Below, in pieces: positions 16,899 to 25,657 of a DNA stretch of 64,000 nucleotides (positions are counted from its first letter, which is position 1; each line of letters starts with the position of its first letter). Origin of the DNA: Lysobacter sp. ISL-50. GTDB taxonomy: Bacteria; Pseudomonadota; Gammaproteobacteria; Xanthomonadales; Xanthomonadaceae. Location: NCBI RefSeq assembly GCF_018612875.1, contig NZ_JAGGRI010000017.1, positions 1-64,000 on the forward strand, read 5' to 3'. A model generated the notes under the pieces. The model ran no database searches and was not told the DNA's origin. It was given only the letters and a program-made list of their open reading frames with translations. The position numbers and the translations under genes were made by a program.

Positions 16899-18476
16899 AT
16901 GACTTTGCGAACCGGCGTCGCCAGCGACTACTATGACTTCCTCAATCAAATTGAAAACGCCTTGTGCGGTGAGGGGCATGCCTGGGGCCTGCTCTACTCG
17001 GGCACCGGTAACGGCACGCTGACGGGCATTGATGGTGTAACTGGTGGCTATCGCGGCGGCATCGCTTCCATCGCAGAAGCCTTCACGATCACGGCGCTGG
17101 ATGCGAGTCGATTTCAGGTGGTCGGCGCGGCGGCCGGCGATCTTGGCGTCGCCACGGTCGGCCAACCCTTCGAACACGCACGGTTGCGTTTTCGGATCAA
17201 CGCCGGCACCGCTGCGTTCGTCGCGGACGATCGCTTTACCTTGAACACGACATCCGCCTGGATGATGGTACGCCGTTTCGGCGTGCGCAATCCGACGTTC
17301 CGCACCGGCAACTTCATCAATCTGGCGGCGCTCTTCGACAATAACGTCGAGTCCTGGGGGTCGCGCGCGGTCTCGGACCTGCCGGCCGTTGCCGGGGTCG
17401 AGATGATCGGGCCGGGGTCGGTCCGTGCCGTGACGTTAGGCATCGGCGACAGCGGCGCGCACGGCCCGGCCGCGTTCGAACTGCAACGCTCCGACAACGG
17501 CGCCGCCTGGACGCCAGTGCAAGCGTGGACCGGCGTGACCTGGGCGACCGCGCGGGCGCGACGCACCTTCCCGGTGAGCGCCTCGCCGCCAGCGGCCCGG
17601 TTCTGGCGGGTGGTGGTCACCGCGACGGCCGGCGCCGGGCCGCTGGAGGTCAATGATCTGTCGTTCCACACCGATCTCAACGCCGACTACGAGTTGGAGG
17701 ACCGCGCGCAGTGGATCGTCAAGGCGCCGGGACTGGACGGCACGAAGTCGATCTTCCTCGGCGCAGAGCTGTACGAAGACCCCGCGCGCGCCGTTTACAA
17801 CCTCAATTGGTACGGCTTCCGCAATCACAATCCGTTGCTCGGGGTACGCTCGCAGGTCAACAACAGCGGCCTGCGCAATCTCCCGCTGCGCAACGGCCCA
17901 TTCGCCTACTGGCTCGCGATCAACGGGCAGCGCGTGGTGATCGTGGCGCGGATCGGCACGGTCTATGTCAGCGCCTACCTGGGCTATGCCAATGCCTACG
18001 AGCCGCCGTCCATCCACGAGTATCCGCTGGTGATTGGTGCCTGCGGCTCGACCGAGGGTGGAACGCCGGATGCGACCGATGCCAACTTCCGCAGCTTCTT
18101 CGATCCGGGGCGTTACGGATTAATGGCGAACTACCCCGACAATGTTTGGCGGCCGCACAGCAATCGCTACGCATCCAGCGCCAACGACTACGGCGATACC
18201 GAAACCAGCGGCAAGGTGTATCCGAGTGCAATGTCGGCTTCGGGCGACCGTTCTTATCTGCGCGACAACCTCGATCAGTCTTCGCCCTTGCTTCCGTTGA
18301 TCCTGGGGAATACGAATCCACGCCACCCGTGGGGTGAGTTCGACGGCTGCGCCTGGACCACGGGATTCTCGACGGCCTCAGAGTCGCGCATCGAACGCGA
18401 TGGCGCGACCTGGTTGGCCTTCCAGAACACCTTCCGCATCTCGGCGGACAACTACTTCGCCTTGAGGATGGACTGA
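16899..18476 (+). CDS. Phage tail-tip structural protein (525 aa), function unassigned
   Basis: A large beta-rich, aromatic-rich protein with many Gly/Asn/Tyr residues typical of virion surface proteins. The segment FELQRSDNGAAWTPVQAWTGV and the strands up to about 250 look like a discoidin/F5-F8-type carbohydrate-binding domain; this is a weak reading. It has no counterpart that I can name in lambda. Its stop overlaps the next start (TGATG), so the two are translated together. It starts right after the terminator of the membrane moron. Confidence 0.65.
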   Translation: MTLRTGVASDYYDFLNQIENALCGEGHAWGLLYSGTGNGTLTGIDGVTGGYRGGIASIAEAFTITALDASRFQVVGAAAGDLGVATVGQPFEHARLRFRINAGTAAFVADDRFTLNTTSAWMMVRRFGVRNPTFRTGNFINLAALFDNNVESWGSRAVSDLPAVAGVEMIGPGSVRAVTLGIGDSGAHGPAAFELQRSDNGAAWTPVQAWTGVTWATARARRTFPVSASPPAARFWRVVVTATAGAGPLEVNDLSFHTDLNADYELEDRAQWIVKAPGLDGTKSIFLGAELYEDPARAVYNLNWYGFRNHNPLLGVRSQVNNSGLRNLPLRNGPFAYWLAINGQRVVIVARIGTVYVSAYLGYANAYEPPSIHEYPLVIGACGSTEGGTPDATDANFRSFFDPGRYGLMANYPDNVWRPHSNRYASSANDYGDTETSGKVYPSAMSASGDRSYLRDNLDQSSPLLPLILGNTNPRHPWGEFDGCAWTTGFSTASESRIERDGATWLAFQNTFRISADNYFALRMD

Positions 18477-19411
18477 TGGCCTACGCCACGTCGGCGGCGA
18501 ACGACCCCAACGAGCTCCTCGATAAGCTGCGGCTGTTTGCGCAAGGCGCTGGCTGGACGATCGATGGCCTGCGCGATCGCAGCGCGGGCGGTGGCAAGGC
18601 CGTGAGCCTGCACGCCGGCACGCTACACGCGACCTTCCTGTCGCAGCTGACCGGAGGCGATGGCAACAATCCCTCGCCGCTGCTGGGTGCGTTCGGCCAT
18701 ACCGGCTATGCCGCCAATGCCAATGCGGATGTACAGAACGAAGCCAGCGCGGCGAGTTGGACGAACTATGTGCAAGGTCCGTACAGCGCGGTCTACTTCT
18801 TCGGCCGCACCGCACCGCAACCCTATCTGCACATTGTTCTGGAAACGCAAGCCGGCACGTTCAAGCATTTCGGTACGGGGCGCCTGGTCACCGCCGGCGT
18901 GGTCAACACCGGCCAGTATGTCTATGGCAGTTCGTGGTACTACGCCGCCAATTACATCAACAGCGCGGACTCACCGTACCACAGCGTCGCGTTCGATGAC
19001 GCGTACTACAACTACACCACGCCATCGACGCGCATTCGCGCCGACTACGAGGGCATCGCGCCGCGCTGGCATGCGACCAACGGTGATTCGAACGATCCGC
19101 GGCGAATGACCTGCGGCTGGCGCTCCAAAGCCAGCCCGATCAACCTGCTCAAGGACGTCGGCCATAGCGCCTTGACCGGCCGCGCGCCGGGACAGCCGTT
19201 GTGGTATGCGGTCCCCCGCGGCGCCGGCCTGTGGTCCGACGTCGGTCATCCCCCCGACCTGCGCTTCATCCGCTTGGACAGCTACGCGCCCGGCGAGGAA
19301 CTGTCGCTGGGCGGCGATCGCTGGAAGGTGTTCCCGGTCCATCGCAAGAACGGCCCGACCGGCACCCCGAACAGCGGCGTCTACGGCTACGCCTATCGCA
19401 TCACCGAGTAA
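18476..19411 (+). CDS. Phage tail-tip structural protein (311 aa), function unassigned
   Basis: The N-terminal helix SAANDPNELLDKLRLFAQGAGWT echoes the start of the preceding protein (DYYDFLNQIENALCGEGHAW), so the two may share a fold or be diverged duplicates. The rest is Tyr/Asn/Gly-rich beta structure. It is translationally coupled to the gene upstream. Probably a virion tip or receptor-contact protein from context. Confidence 0.65.
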   Translation: MAYATSAANDPNELLDKLRLFAQGAGWTIDGLRDRSAGGGKAVSLHAGTLHATFLSQLTGGDGNNPSPLLGAFGHTGYAANANADVQNEASAASWTNYVQGPYSAVYFFGRTAPQPYLHIVLETQAGTFKHFGTGRLVTAGVVNTGQYVYGSSWYYAANYINSADSPYHSVAFDDAYYNYTTPSTRIRADYEGIAPRWHATNGDSNDPRRMTCGWRSKASPINLLKDVGHSALTGRAPGQPLWYAVPRGAGLWSDVGHPPDLRFIRLDSYAPGEELSLGGDRWKVFPVHRKNGPTGTPNSGVYGYAYRITE

Positions 19412-19423
19412 TCCCAACACCTC

Positions 19424-21133
19424 ATGCTCTGGCCTGCCCTTTGGCCGCTGACCTTCAGCGGTCAGGGCGACTATTTCCAATCGCCGCCGGCCTGGGACGG
19501 AACAAGATCGGCCGCGCTCGGAAGCGAGCCCAGCTTCGGCAGGTCTTCGTTCGATGTGCCGAACCATGTGATCGACCGTCGTGCGGGTGCACCGCAGCCG
19601 ATGTTCGGCGACGACTTCTTCGACCGCATCCACGTCGAGCCGCAAGTGCTGAACCTGGGCAACGTCAGCAGCGTCCAGCAACGCGCCGTGCGCGTTTGGA
19701 ATGCGTACCGCGCCCGCGCGCTGACCCTGACCGATGCCGCATTGAGCGGCGGCGAAGGGATCGTGCTGATCGCGCCCGGTGTGCCGCCACTGCCGTTCGC
19801 GCCGATGTCCGAACGGACGTGGCAGGTCGCGGTCGGCACGGACGGTCCACCGGTCATCGCGGCGACGCTTGCGTTCCGATTCGACGGTTTCATCGAGATG
19901 CCGGTGGTCATCACCGGCCAGCGCATCGTGGCCTGGGCGTTCGTGCCGGATTGGTCGCGCGGGGTGCTGGAACGGCTGGCATGGAAGACCGACATTCTGA
20001 CCAGCCCACTCGCCGCCGAGCAACGGCGGGGTTTGCGGTCGGCGCCGCGTCGTTCGTTCGAAGCCACGATGATCGTGGACGGGCGCGAGCGCGTCCTGCT
20101 CGATTTGGCCGTGTTCGGCTGGGGCGGTCGCACCTGGGCCTTGCCGATCTGGCCCGATGGGCAGTGGCTGGCGCAAGACCATGCGCTGGGCGTGCGGGTC
20201 ATCGCTTGCGATCCGCTGCACCGCGACTTCCGCGTTGGCGGCCTGGTGCAATTGCGTGGGTGCACGGCGTTTGAGGTCGAGGTCGCCGAGGTCGAAGCGA
20301 TCGGTGCGGCGTCGATCACGCTGCGTCGTCCGACCACGCGCGCCTGGTCGCGCGGCAGCCGGCTGTATCCGGTGCGTACGGCGCGTTTGGCCGAGCCACC
20401 GCGGGTCACCCGACTGACCGATCAGGCCGCGTCGGTCAGCGCCCGTTTCGATGTGGTCGAAGCCTGCGATTGGCCGACGATAGGCAACCCGACGATGTAT
20501 CGCGGCCATCCGGTGCTGGAGCAGAGCCCCGACGAGTCCGAAAGGCTCAACGAAGGCTGGCAGCGCGCGCTGCTGAGCTTGGACAACGAATTCGGGCGAC
20601 CGTGGGTGCTGGACCCGGTGGACTGGGCGGCGACGACCCAGGCGCACCGTTGGCGCATGCACGGCCGAACCGAGCGTGCGACGGTGCGGTCCTGGCTGTA
20701 CACCTTGCGTGGCCGACAGCGCGCCGTGTGGCGGCCCACGCACGCCGACGACCTGACCTTGCTGACGACCGTCGCCGGCACCGCCACGGCGCTCGATGTA
20801 ATCAATGTGGGCTTGGCCCGGTTTGCTGGCTTGCGTCCAGGCCGTCGCGATGTACGGATCGAACTGCGCGGCGGTGTCGCCTTGCATCGCCGGATCACCG
20901 CGGCGGTGGCCTTGAACGACGACATCGAGCGGGTAACGCTCGATGCCGCGCTGGGCCTGGACGTTCGCCCGGGCGATATCCGTCGCATCAGCTTCTTGGT
21001 GCTGAGCCGCGGCGACAGCGACGAAACCGAAATCGAACACCACACCGACGGCGATGGCAGCGCCGACGCCGCCATCGTCCTGCGCGCCGTGCGCGATCCC
21101 GATATTGACGACGACATTCCCGCGCCGACATGA
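19424..21133 (+). CDS. Phage tail-tip protein (569 aa), distal tail/baseplate-like
   Basis: 569 residues, unnamed in lambda. The C-terminal part (about 360-470) with WQRALLSLDNEFGRPWVLDP, WRMHGRTERATVRSWLYTLRGRQRAVW matches the pattern of distal-tail proteins that describe strand-heavy ring subunits. It overlaps the next gene by 4 bases (ATGA). It belongs to the tip assembly between tape measure and TipJ. Confidence 0.65.
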   Translation: MLWPALWPLTFSGQGDYFQSPPAWDGTRSAALGSEPSFGRSSFDVPNHVIDRRAGAPQPMFGDDFFDRIHVEPQVLNLGNVSSVQQRAVRVWNAYRARALTLTDAALSGGEGIVLIAPGVPPLPFAPMSERTWQVAVGTDGPPVIAATLAFRFDGFIEMPVVITGQRIVAWAFVPDWSRGVLERLAWKTDILTSPLAAEQRRGLRSAPRRSFEATMIVDGRERVLLDLAVFGWGGRTWALPIWPDGQWLAQDHALGVRVIACDPLHRDFRVGGLVQLRGCTAFEVEVAEVEAIGAASITLRRPTTRAWSRGSRLYPVRTARLAEPPRVTRLTDQAASVSARFDVVEACDWPTIGNPTMYRGHPVLEQSPDESERLNEGWQRALLSLDNEFGRPWVLDPVDWAATTQAHRWRMHGRTERATVRSWLYTLRGRQRAVWRPTHADDLTLLTTVAGTATALDVINVGLARFAGLRPGRRDVRIELRGGVALHRRITAAVALNDDIERVTLDAALGLDVRPGDIRRISFLVLSRGDSDETEIEHHTDGDGSADAAIVLRAVRDPDIDDDIPAPT

Positions 21134-21945
21134 GTTTCGAACAACTGGAACGATCGACTGCTGCGGGCAATCCGCAGCGGCTGTACGAGTTCGTGCGCGG
21201 CGCCCAGCGCTACCGCTACACCGGCGGCGACCGCGACCGGATACTCGACACCCAAACGTATCGTGCCGTGGCGGCGTCGGACGATGGCATTCGCCAATCG
21301 GGCAGCGTCGCCAGCGACCTGCTGACCATCGTCGTGCCGGGCGATCTCGATCTAGTCCGCTTGTACCGCGGCCTGCCGCCGTCGACCGAGATCGGCGTGG
21401 TCATTCGTGACCTGCATGACGGCGATGACGACGTCAAGGTCGCGTGGATGGGACGCATCGCAGGGATCAATCGCACCGCGCCCGAACGAGCCGAGATCCG
21501 GTGTCAGACGCTGGATACCGTGCTCTCGCAGCCCGGCTTGCGCTTGGCCTGGACGCGCGGCTGCCCGCACACGCTGTACGACCGCAATTGTCAGGCGAAC
21601 CCGGAAGCGCATCGCGTGCCGGTCTCGCTGACGACGGTCGCCGGGGTGATGGTCACCGCGGGCGAGTTCGGCCACTACGCGGACGGTTGGTTTGCGGGCG
21701 GCTTCCTGGCGTGGGATTTGGGCGAAGCCGGCATGGAGCGGCGTGGCATCCGCGCGCACAAAGGTGAGCAACTGATCTTGCTGGGCGCGGGTGATGGCCT
21801 ACGCGTCGGGCAGGCGGTCGTGGCCTATCCCGGCTGCGCTCGAACCATCGCCATCTGCAATTCCAAATTCAAGAACGCCCCGAACTACGGGGGCGTACCG
21901 GGACTGCCCGGCAAATCGCCGTTCGACGGCACCCCCATATTCTGA
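21130..21945 (+). CDS. Phage tail-hub protein, DUF2163 / BR0599 family
   Basis: 271 residues. Family signatures: the early TYRAVAASDDGIRQSGS segment, a central ILDTVLSQPGLRL-like region followed by CPHTLYDRNCQAN, and the C-terminal YPGCARTIAICNSKF cysteine pair followed by NYGGVPGLPGKSPF, characteristic of the BR0599/DUF2163 domain of tail hubs. A diverged, frameshifted piece of a paralogue occurs at 54490-54690 in this window. Confidence 0.85.
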   Translation: MSFEQLERSTAAGNPQRLYEFVRGAQRYRYTGGDRDRILDTQTYRAVAASDDGIRQSGSVASDLLTIVVPGDLDLVRLYRGLPPSTEIGVVIRDLHDGDDDVKVAWMGRIAGINRTAPERAEIRCQTLDTVLSQPGLRLAWTRGCPHTLYDRNCQANPEAHRVPVSLTTVAGVMVTAGEFGHYADGWFAGGFLAWDLGEAGMERRGIRAHKGEQLILLGAGDGLRVGQAVVAYPGCARTIAICNSKFKNAPNYGGVPGLPGKSPFDGTPIF

Positions 21946-21960
21946 TATCCGGACACCCGC

Positions 21961-22197
21961 ATGCACATTTGGGTCCAGCTCGCGATCATGGTCGTGAGCT
22001 ATTTCTTATCGAAGGCCGCACAGCCGAAACCGCCGCAGCCCAAGCCCGCCGCGTTCGGCGATTTCCAGTTCCCGCAAAGCACCGAAGGCACGCCGCAAGC
22101 GGTGGTGTTCGGCGATGTGTGGACCGGCGACTGGATGGTGCTGGGGGTCGGGCAGTACCGCACGGTGCCGATCAAGCAAAAGGGCGGCAAGAAGTGA
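21961..22197 (+). CDS. Small tail assembly protein (78 aa)
   Basis: A short protein with one N-terminal hydrophobic segment (HIWVQLAIMVVSYFL) followed by a Pro/Lys-rich linker and a QSTEGTPQAVVFGDVWTGDWMVL motif. The same motif is found at the start of many phage tip-attachment J-type proteins, so it may be a split-off N-terminal piece of the tip complex. Stop overlaps the next start. Confidence 0.6.
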   Translation: MHIWVQLAIMVVSYFLSKAAQPKPPQPKPAAFGDFQFPQSTEGTPQAVVFGDVWTGDWMVLGVGQYRTVPIKQKGGKK

Positions 22198-22415
22198 TCG
22201 TGACCTTGGACCACCTGCGGCGTGCGCCGGGGTTTAGCGTGCGCGACGGATTCTGCGCGCAAGGCGGCCGGGAATGGTTTGCCTACTACGGCCTGAGCTG
22301 GAGCGACTTCGTCCGCGACGGGATCGAGGCCGAGGTGCTTCAAGCCACCGGCGACGCATTGGCGCTGCGTGTCATCGCCTTCGCGCGCGAGGAGGCGGCG
22401 CGTGGGCAGCAGTAA
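22194..22415 (+). CDS. Small tail assembly protein (73 aa)
   Basis: 73 residues from GTG 22194 (GTGA overlap with the previous stop). Core: CAQGGREWFAYYGLSWSDFV followed by an acidic helix. It sits where gene-transfer-agent-type tails carry the NlpC/P60 peptidase, but I see no peptidase Cys-His pair. Unassigned; part of the tip operon by overlap and spacing. Confidence 0.6.
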   Translation: MIVTLDHLRRAPGFSVRDGFCAQGGREWFAYYGLSWSDFVRDGIEAEVLQATGDALALRVIAFAREEAARGQQ

Positions 22416-24615
22416 GAAGCAGACGGTTGGGCACCGCTATCTGTTCGGTCTGCACATGGGCTTATCGCGCGGTCCGCTTGACGAGATCGTGGAGATTAAG
22501 ATCGGTGATCGCGAAGCCTGGAAGGGCTCGATCACCAAGACCGGCCGCATCTTCATCAACAAGCCCGACCTGTTTGGTGGCGACAAGGGCGAGGGTGGGA
22601 TCAAGGGCACTCTCGATGTGCTGATGGGCGAACTGACGCAGGCGGTGTTGCCGGCGCTGTCGGCCCTGCACGGTCTCCTCGTCCCGGCCTTCCGCGGCGT
22701 AACCACCCAATACTTCGACGGTCAGATCACGGCGAACAATCCGTATCCGAAGCCGTGGAAGATGCGCGTGCGCCGCGCGCTGGCCGGATGGGACGGCGCA
22801 CCGTGGTATCCCGAGAAGGCGGTGATCTGGCTCGGCAACGGCGCCGTTCGGGCCATGAACCCGGCGCACATCCTGGTCGAGTGTCTGACCAACCGCGATT
22901 GGGGTCGTGGCTTGGATCGCGGCCTGCTGGACGATGCCAGCTATCGTCGCGCCGCCGATGCGCTGTCGGCCGAGGGCTTCGGCCATTGCCTGCGCTGGAA
23001 CCGACAGTCCTCGATCGCTGAGTTCATGCAGGTGGTCATCGACCACATCGGCGCGGCGCAGTATGTCGATCGTTCGACCGGTCGGCTGACCTTGAAACTG
23101 ATCCGCGACGACTACCGGGTCGAGGATCTGCCGCTGTTCGATTACAGCAGCGGCTTGCTTGCGATCGAGGAGGACGAAGTGGCCGCGCCCGATGGCGCAG
23201 TCAATCAGGTCATCGTGACGTGGTACGACCCGACCACCAACGAAGAGCGACAGGCGCGAGTGCAAGACCTGGCCGGTATCCAGGCGACCGGTGGCGTCGC
23301 GTCCACCACGGTCGAGTACAAGGGCCTGCCCACCGCCGATCTGGCGGCTCGCGTCGGTATGCGCGATCTGACGATCGCCTGCTCCGGGTTGAAGCGACTC
23401 AAGCTGAAATTTGATCGGCGCGGCGGCGTGCTGGCGCCGGGTGGCGTGTTCCGTATCCGCGATCCGCTGCGCGGCATCGAGAATCTGGTGCTGCGCGTCG
23501 GCACGTTTGATGACGGCAAGCTGGCCGAGGGCACGATCACAGTCGCCGCGGTGCAGGATGTGTTCGGACTACCGGCAACGGTCTATCTGGAACCGCAACC
23601 GCCGGTCTGGACGCCGCCGGATCGTACTCCGCAGCCGCCGGCGAATCGGCGGTTGTTCGAAGCGAGCTACCGCGATTTGGCGACCACGTTGAACGCTTCG
23701 GCGTTGGCCGCCCTGCCCATAGACACGGGCGCCGTGGCCAGCATCGCGGAGCAACCGACCGGCCTGGCGCTGAACTATGTGCTGACCACGCGGGTCGGCA
23801 GCGGCGAGTACATCGAGGCCGGCGTGGGCGATTGGTGTCCGACTGCGGTGCTGGTCGAAGCAATGACGGCGACAACGATTGCGTTGCAGCTATCGGCCGG
23901 TCGGGGACTGGATCAGGTCAATGCGGGCACGGCCGCACTGGTGGAGGATGAGATCGCTCGGGTGGTGGCGATCGATCCGCAGGCGCAGACCGCGACGCTC
24001 GCGCGCGGCTGCGCGGACACCGTGCCGGTGCCGCACGCGGCCGGCGCTCGGATCTGGTTCTTTGATGACTACGCCGCCGCCGATCCGACCGACTACAGCA
24101 TGGGTGAGACCGTGCAGGCCAAGCTGCTGACGCGCACATCGAGCGCGCTGCTGGACCCGGCGCTCGCGCCCGTGGACGCGATCAAGCTGGCGCAGCGGCA
24201 AGCGCGGCCGTATCCGCCGGGTGATCTGAAGCTCAATGGGCAGCGCTACCCGGCATCTATCGACGGCGACCTGGCCGTGGCGTGGGCGCACCGCGATCGA
24301 CGCTTGCAAGCCGACCAACTGGTCGATCATGGGCAAGGATCGATCGGCCCCGAGGCCGGCACGGCGTATGTGCTGCGGCTGCTGGACGAAATCGCCGGCA
24401 GCGTGCTGGAAACCCCCGCCGCGACTGCGGGCACCAGCCACACCGCCGCGTTGAAGGGCGCCTACCGGCTGCGGGCTGAGGTCGGTTCGACCCGCGAGGG
24501 CCTGACGAGCTGGCAGAAGGCAACGCACACCTTCGACTTCAAGAACGGACTGCTGCGCACCGAGACCAGCGACGAGTTGGTCTCGGAGGCGGGCGACTAC
24601 CTACTTATCGAGTAA
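22402..24615 (+). CDS. Tip attachment protein J-like (TipJ)
   Basis: About 737 residues from GTG 22402, which has AGGAGG 7 bases upstream; further upstream in-frame sequence lacks such a site and overlaps the previous gene. The N-terminus (GLHMGLSRGPLDEIVEIKIGD) and the KPWKMRVRR / ILVECLTNRDWGRGL segments are typical of phage central tail-tip proteins. The C-terminus has beta-domain repeats. Shorter than lambda J (1132), lacking the long receptor-binding end. It probably forms the host-contact tip. Confidence 0.85.
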   Translation: MGSSKKQTVGHRYLFGLHMGLSRGPLDEIVEIKIGDREAWKGSITKTGRIFINKPDLFGGDKGEGGIKGTLDVLMGELTQAVLPALSALHGLLVPAFRGVTTQYFDGQITANNPYPKPWKMRVRRALAGWDGAPWYPEKAVIWLGNGAVRAMNPAHILVECLTNRDWGRGLDRGLLDDASYRRAADALSAEGFGHCLRWNRQSSIAEFMQVVIDHIGAAQYVDRSTGRLTLKLIRDDYRVEDLPLFDYSSGLLAIEEDEVAAPDGAVNQVIVTWYDPTTNEERQARVQDLAGIQATGGVASTTVEYKGLPTADLAARVGMRDLTIACSGLKRLKLKFDRRGGVLAPGGVFRIRDPLRGIENLVLRVGTFDDGKLAEGTITVAAVQDVFGLPATVYLEPQPPVWTPPDRTPQPPANRRLFEASYRDLATTLNASALAALPIDTGAVASIAEQPTGLALNYVLTTRVGSGEYIEAGVGDWCPTAVLVEAMTATTIALQLSAGRGLDQVNAGTAALVEDEIARVVAIDPQAQTATLARGCADTVPVPHAAGARIWFFDDYAAADPTDYSMGETVQAKLLTRTSSALLDPALAPVDAIKLAQRQARPYPPGDLKLNGQRYPASIDGDLAVAWAHRDRRLQADQLVDHGQGSIGPEAGTAYVLRLLDEIAGSVLETPAATAGTSHTAALKGAYRLRAEVGSTREGLTSWQKATHTFDFKNGLLRTETSDELVSEAGDYLLIE

Positions 24616-24617
24616 CC

Positions 24618-25058
24618 ATGGCGAATCTGAAACTCTCGCAGCTGCCGGCGGCGACTGCGCTGACCGGCGATGAAATTATTCCGCTGGTTCAAGGCGGGCA
24701 GACCCGCCGCACCACGGCGGCGGCCGTCGCGGATCTGCGCAAGGGAGCATGGTCGGTACCGGCGCTCAATGCACCATGGTCAAATTACGGCGAACCTTTC
24801 TCGACGGTTGCGTACCGAAAAGACGCTAACCGAGTGCAGTTGCGTGGCTTAGCCAAAGGCGGCTCCGCAGCAAATGTGCTTTTCAATCTGCCCGCTGGAT
24901 TTCGCCCGAGCGCGCAGCTGCTCTATTGCGTCGTCAGCGACTCGGCCGCGCCAACACGTGTTGATGTCAAGTCGAACGGTGATGTTCTGCTGTCCACCCC
25001 TCAGACTGGAGTCATGGCATGGCTGTCGCTCGATGGTGTTGGCTTCTACGTCGAATAG
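24618..25058 (+). CDS. Short tail fibre protein
   Basis: 146 residues. The N-terminus KLSQLPAATALTGDEIIPLVQGGQTRRTT is a common phage tail-fibre/head-binding repeat that docks fibre to tail; the remainder is a small beta domain. It starts 3 bases after TipJ and is the last gene of the late operon seen here. Confidence 0.8.
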   Translation: MANLKLSQLPAATALTGDEIIPLVQGGQTRRTTAAAVADLRKGAWSVPALNAPWSNYGEPFSTVAYRKDANRVQLRGLAKGGSAANVLFNLPAGFRPSAQLLYCVVSDSAAPTRVDVKSNGDVLLSTPQTGVMAWLSLDGVGFYVE

Positions 25059-25090
25059 AACCGCGAGGTCCACCGTTACCATGCATTGCA

Positions 25091-25120
25091 AAAAAAGGAG
25101 CCTCGAATCCGAGGCTCCTT
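25091..25120 (-). terminator. Rho-independent terminator (- strand, may serve both)
   Basis: A 9-bp perfect stem GGAGCCTCG / CGAGGCTCC with a 4-base loop. On the - strand it runs into seven T, so it ends transcription of the RHS/immunity unit; on the + strand it lies 38 bases after the tail fibre. Confidence 0.85.
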
Positions 25121-25167
25121 GAGTTATGTATTTTGTCGCGATCAAACAATTCTTCAACGACCCGCAA

Positions 25168-25647
25168 TTACTTCACCGGTACTGGCGCCTCAAATCGGAA
25201 AGGCTCCGATACCAGCCAGCAGCCTCTCGGCTCTCTGACCTTCATGCGATAGGTCCCGGTAGTGTCATCTCGACTGACAGCTACGAACTCCAACGAGTCT
25301 CCCGGAGGGACCGACAAGCGGTTGTTCGGAGGAGTAGGTTCCTCCAGAACAGTTACGTCAGAAACCCACGAACCATCTCCATCTTGTTTCTCAAGGAGTG
25401 TGTCATGGAAATATAGGGCCACAGGTGTGCCCTTGTAGCCCGCGAAGGTCAACGGTGAGCCAGTTCCATTCTTTAGATTGTAATGGCCCGTATTTACAGT
25501 CCACTTTCCGCTCTTATGAGAAGTGCTCCCCGTGTAGCGGAGTGTGGCGGCAGATTTGGATTCGTTCCTCTCATTGCATTGTTCACTCGCAATTGCGGGA
25601 ATTGAAGCGCTGAGAATAAGTGCAAGTGAAATCTTGAAAATCTTCAT
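25168..25647 (-). CDS. Secreted small protein, candidate immunity to the RHS protein
   Basis: 159 residues from ATG 25647, which has GGGAG upstream. It begins with a signal peptide (MKIFKISLALILSASIPAIAS); the mature part is beta-rich, with one Cys early and one in GCWLV near the end. No family recognised. It starts 10 bases after the RHS stop and ends at a strong terminator, the usual arrangement for a cognate immunity gene. A periplasmic immunity protein would imply the toxin acts in the periplasm; this is inference. Confidence 0.7.
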   Translation of the reverse strand: MKIFKISLALILSASIPAIASEQCNERNESKSAATLRYTGSTSHKSGKWTVNTGHYNLKNGTGSPLTFAGYKGTPVALYFHDTLLEKQDGDGSWVSDVTVLEEPTPPNNRLSVPPGDSLEFVAVSRDDTTGTYRMKVREPRGCWLVSEPFRFEAPVPVK

Positions 25648-25657
25648 CCCCGACTCC

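Noticed and set aside
1-25120. Tailocin rather than prophage
   Set aside because: Terminase, portal, capsid, decoration and protease genes are all intact, so it is a phage-type cluster.
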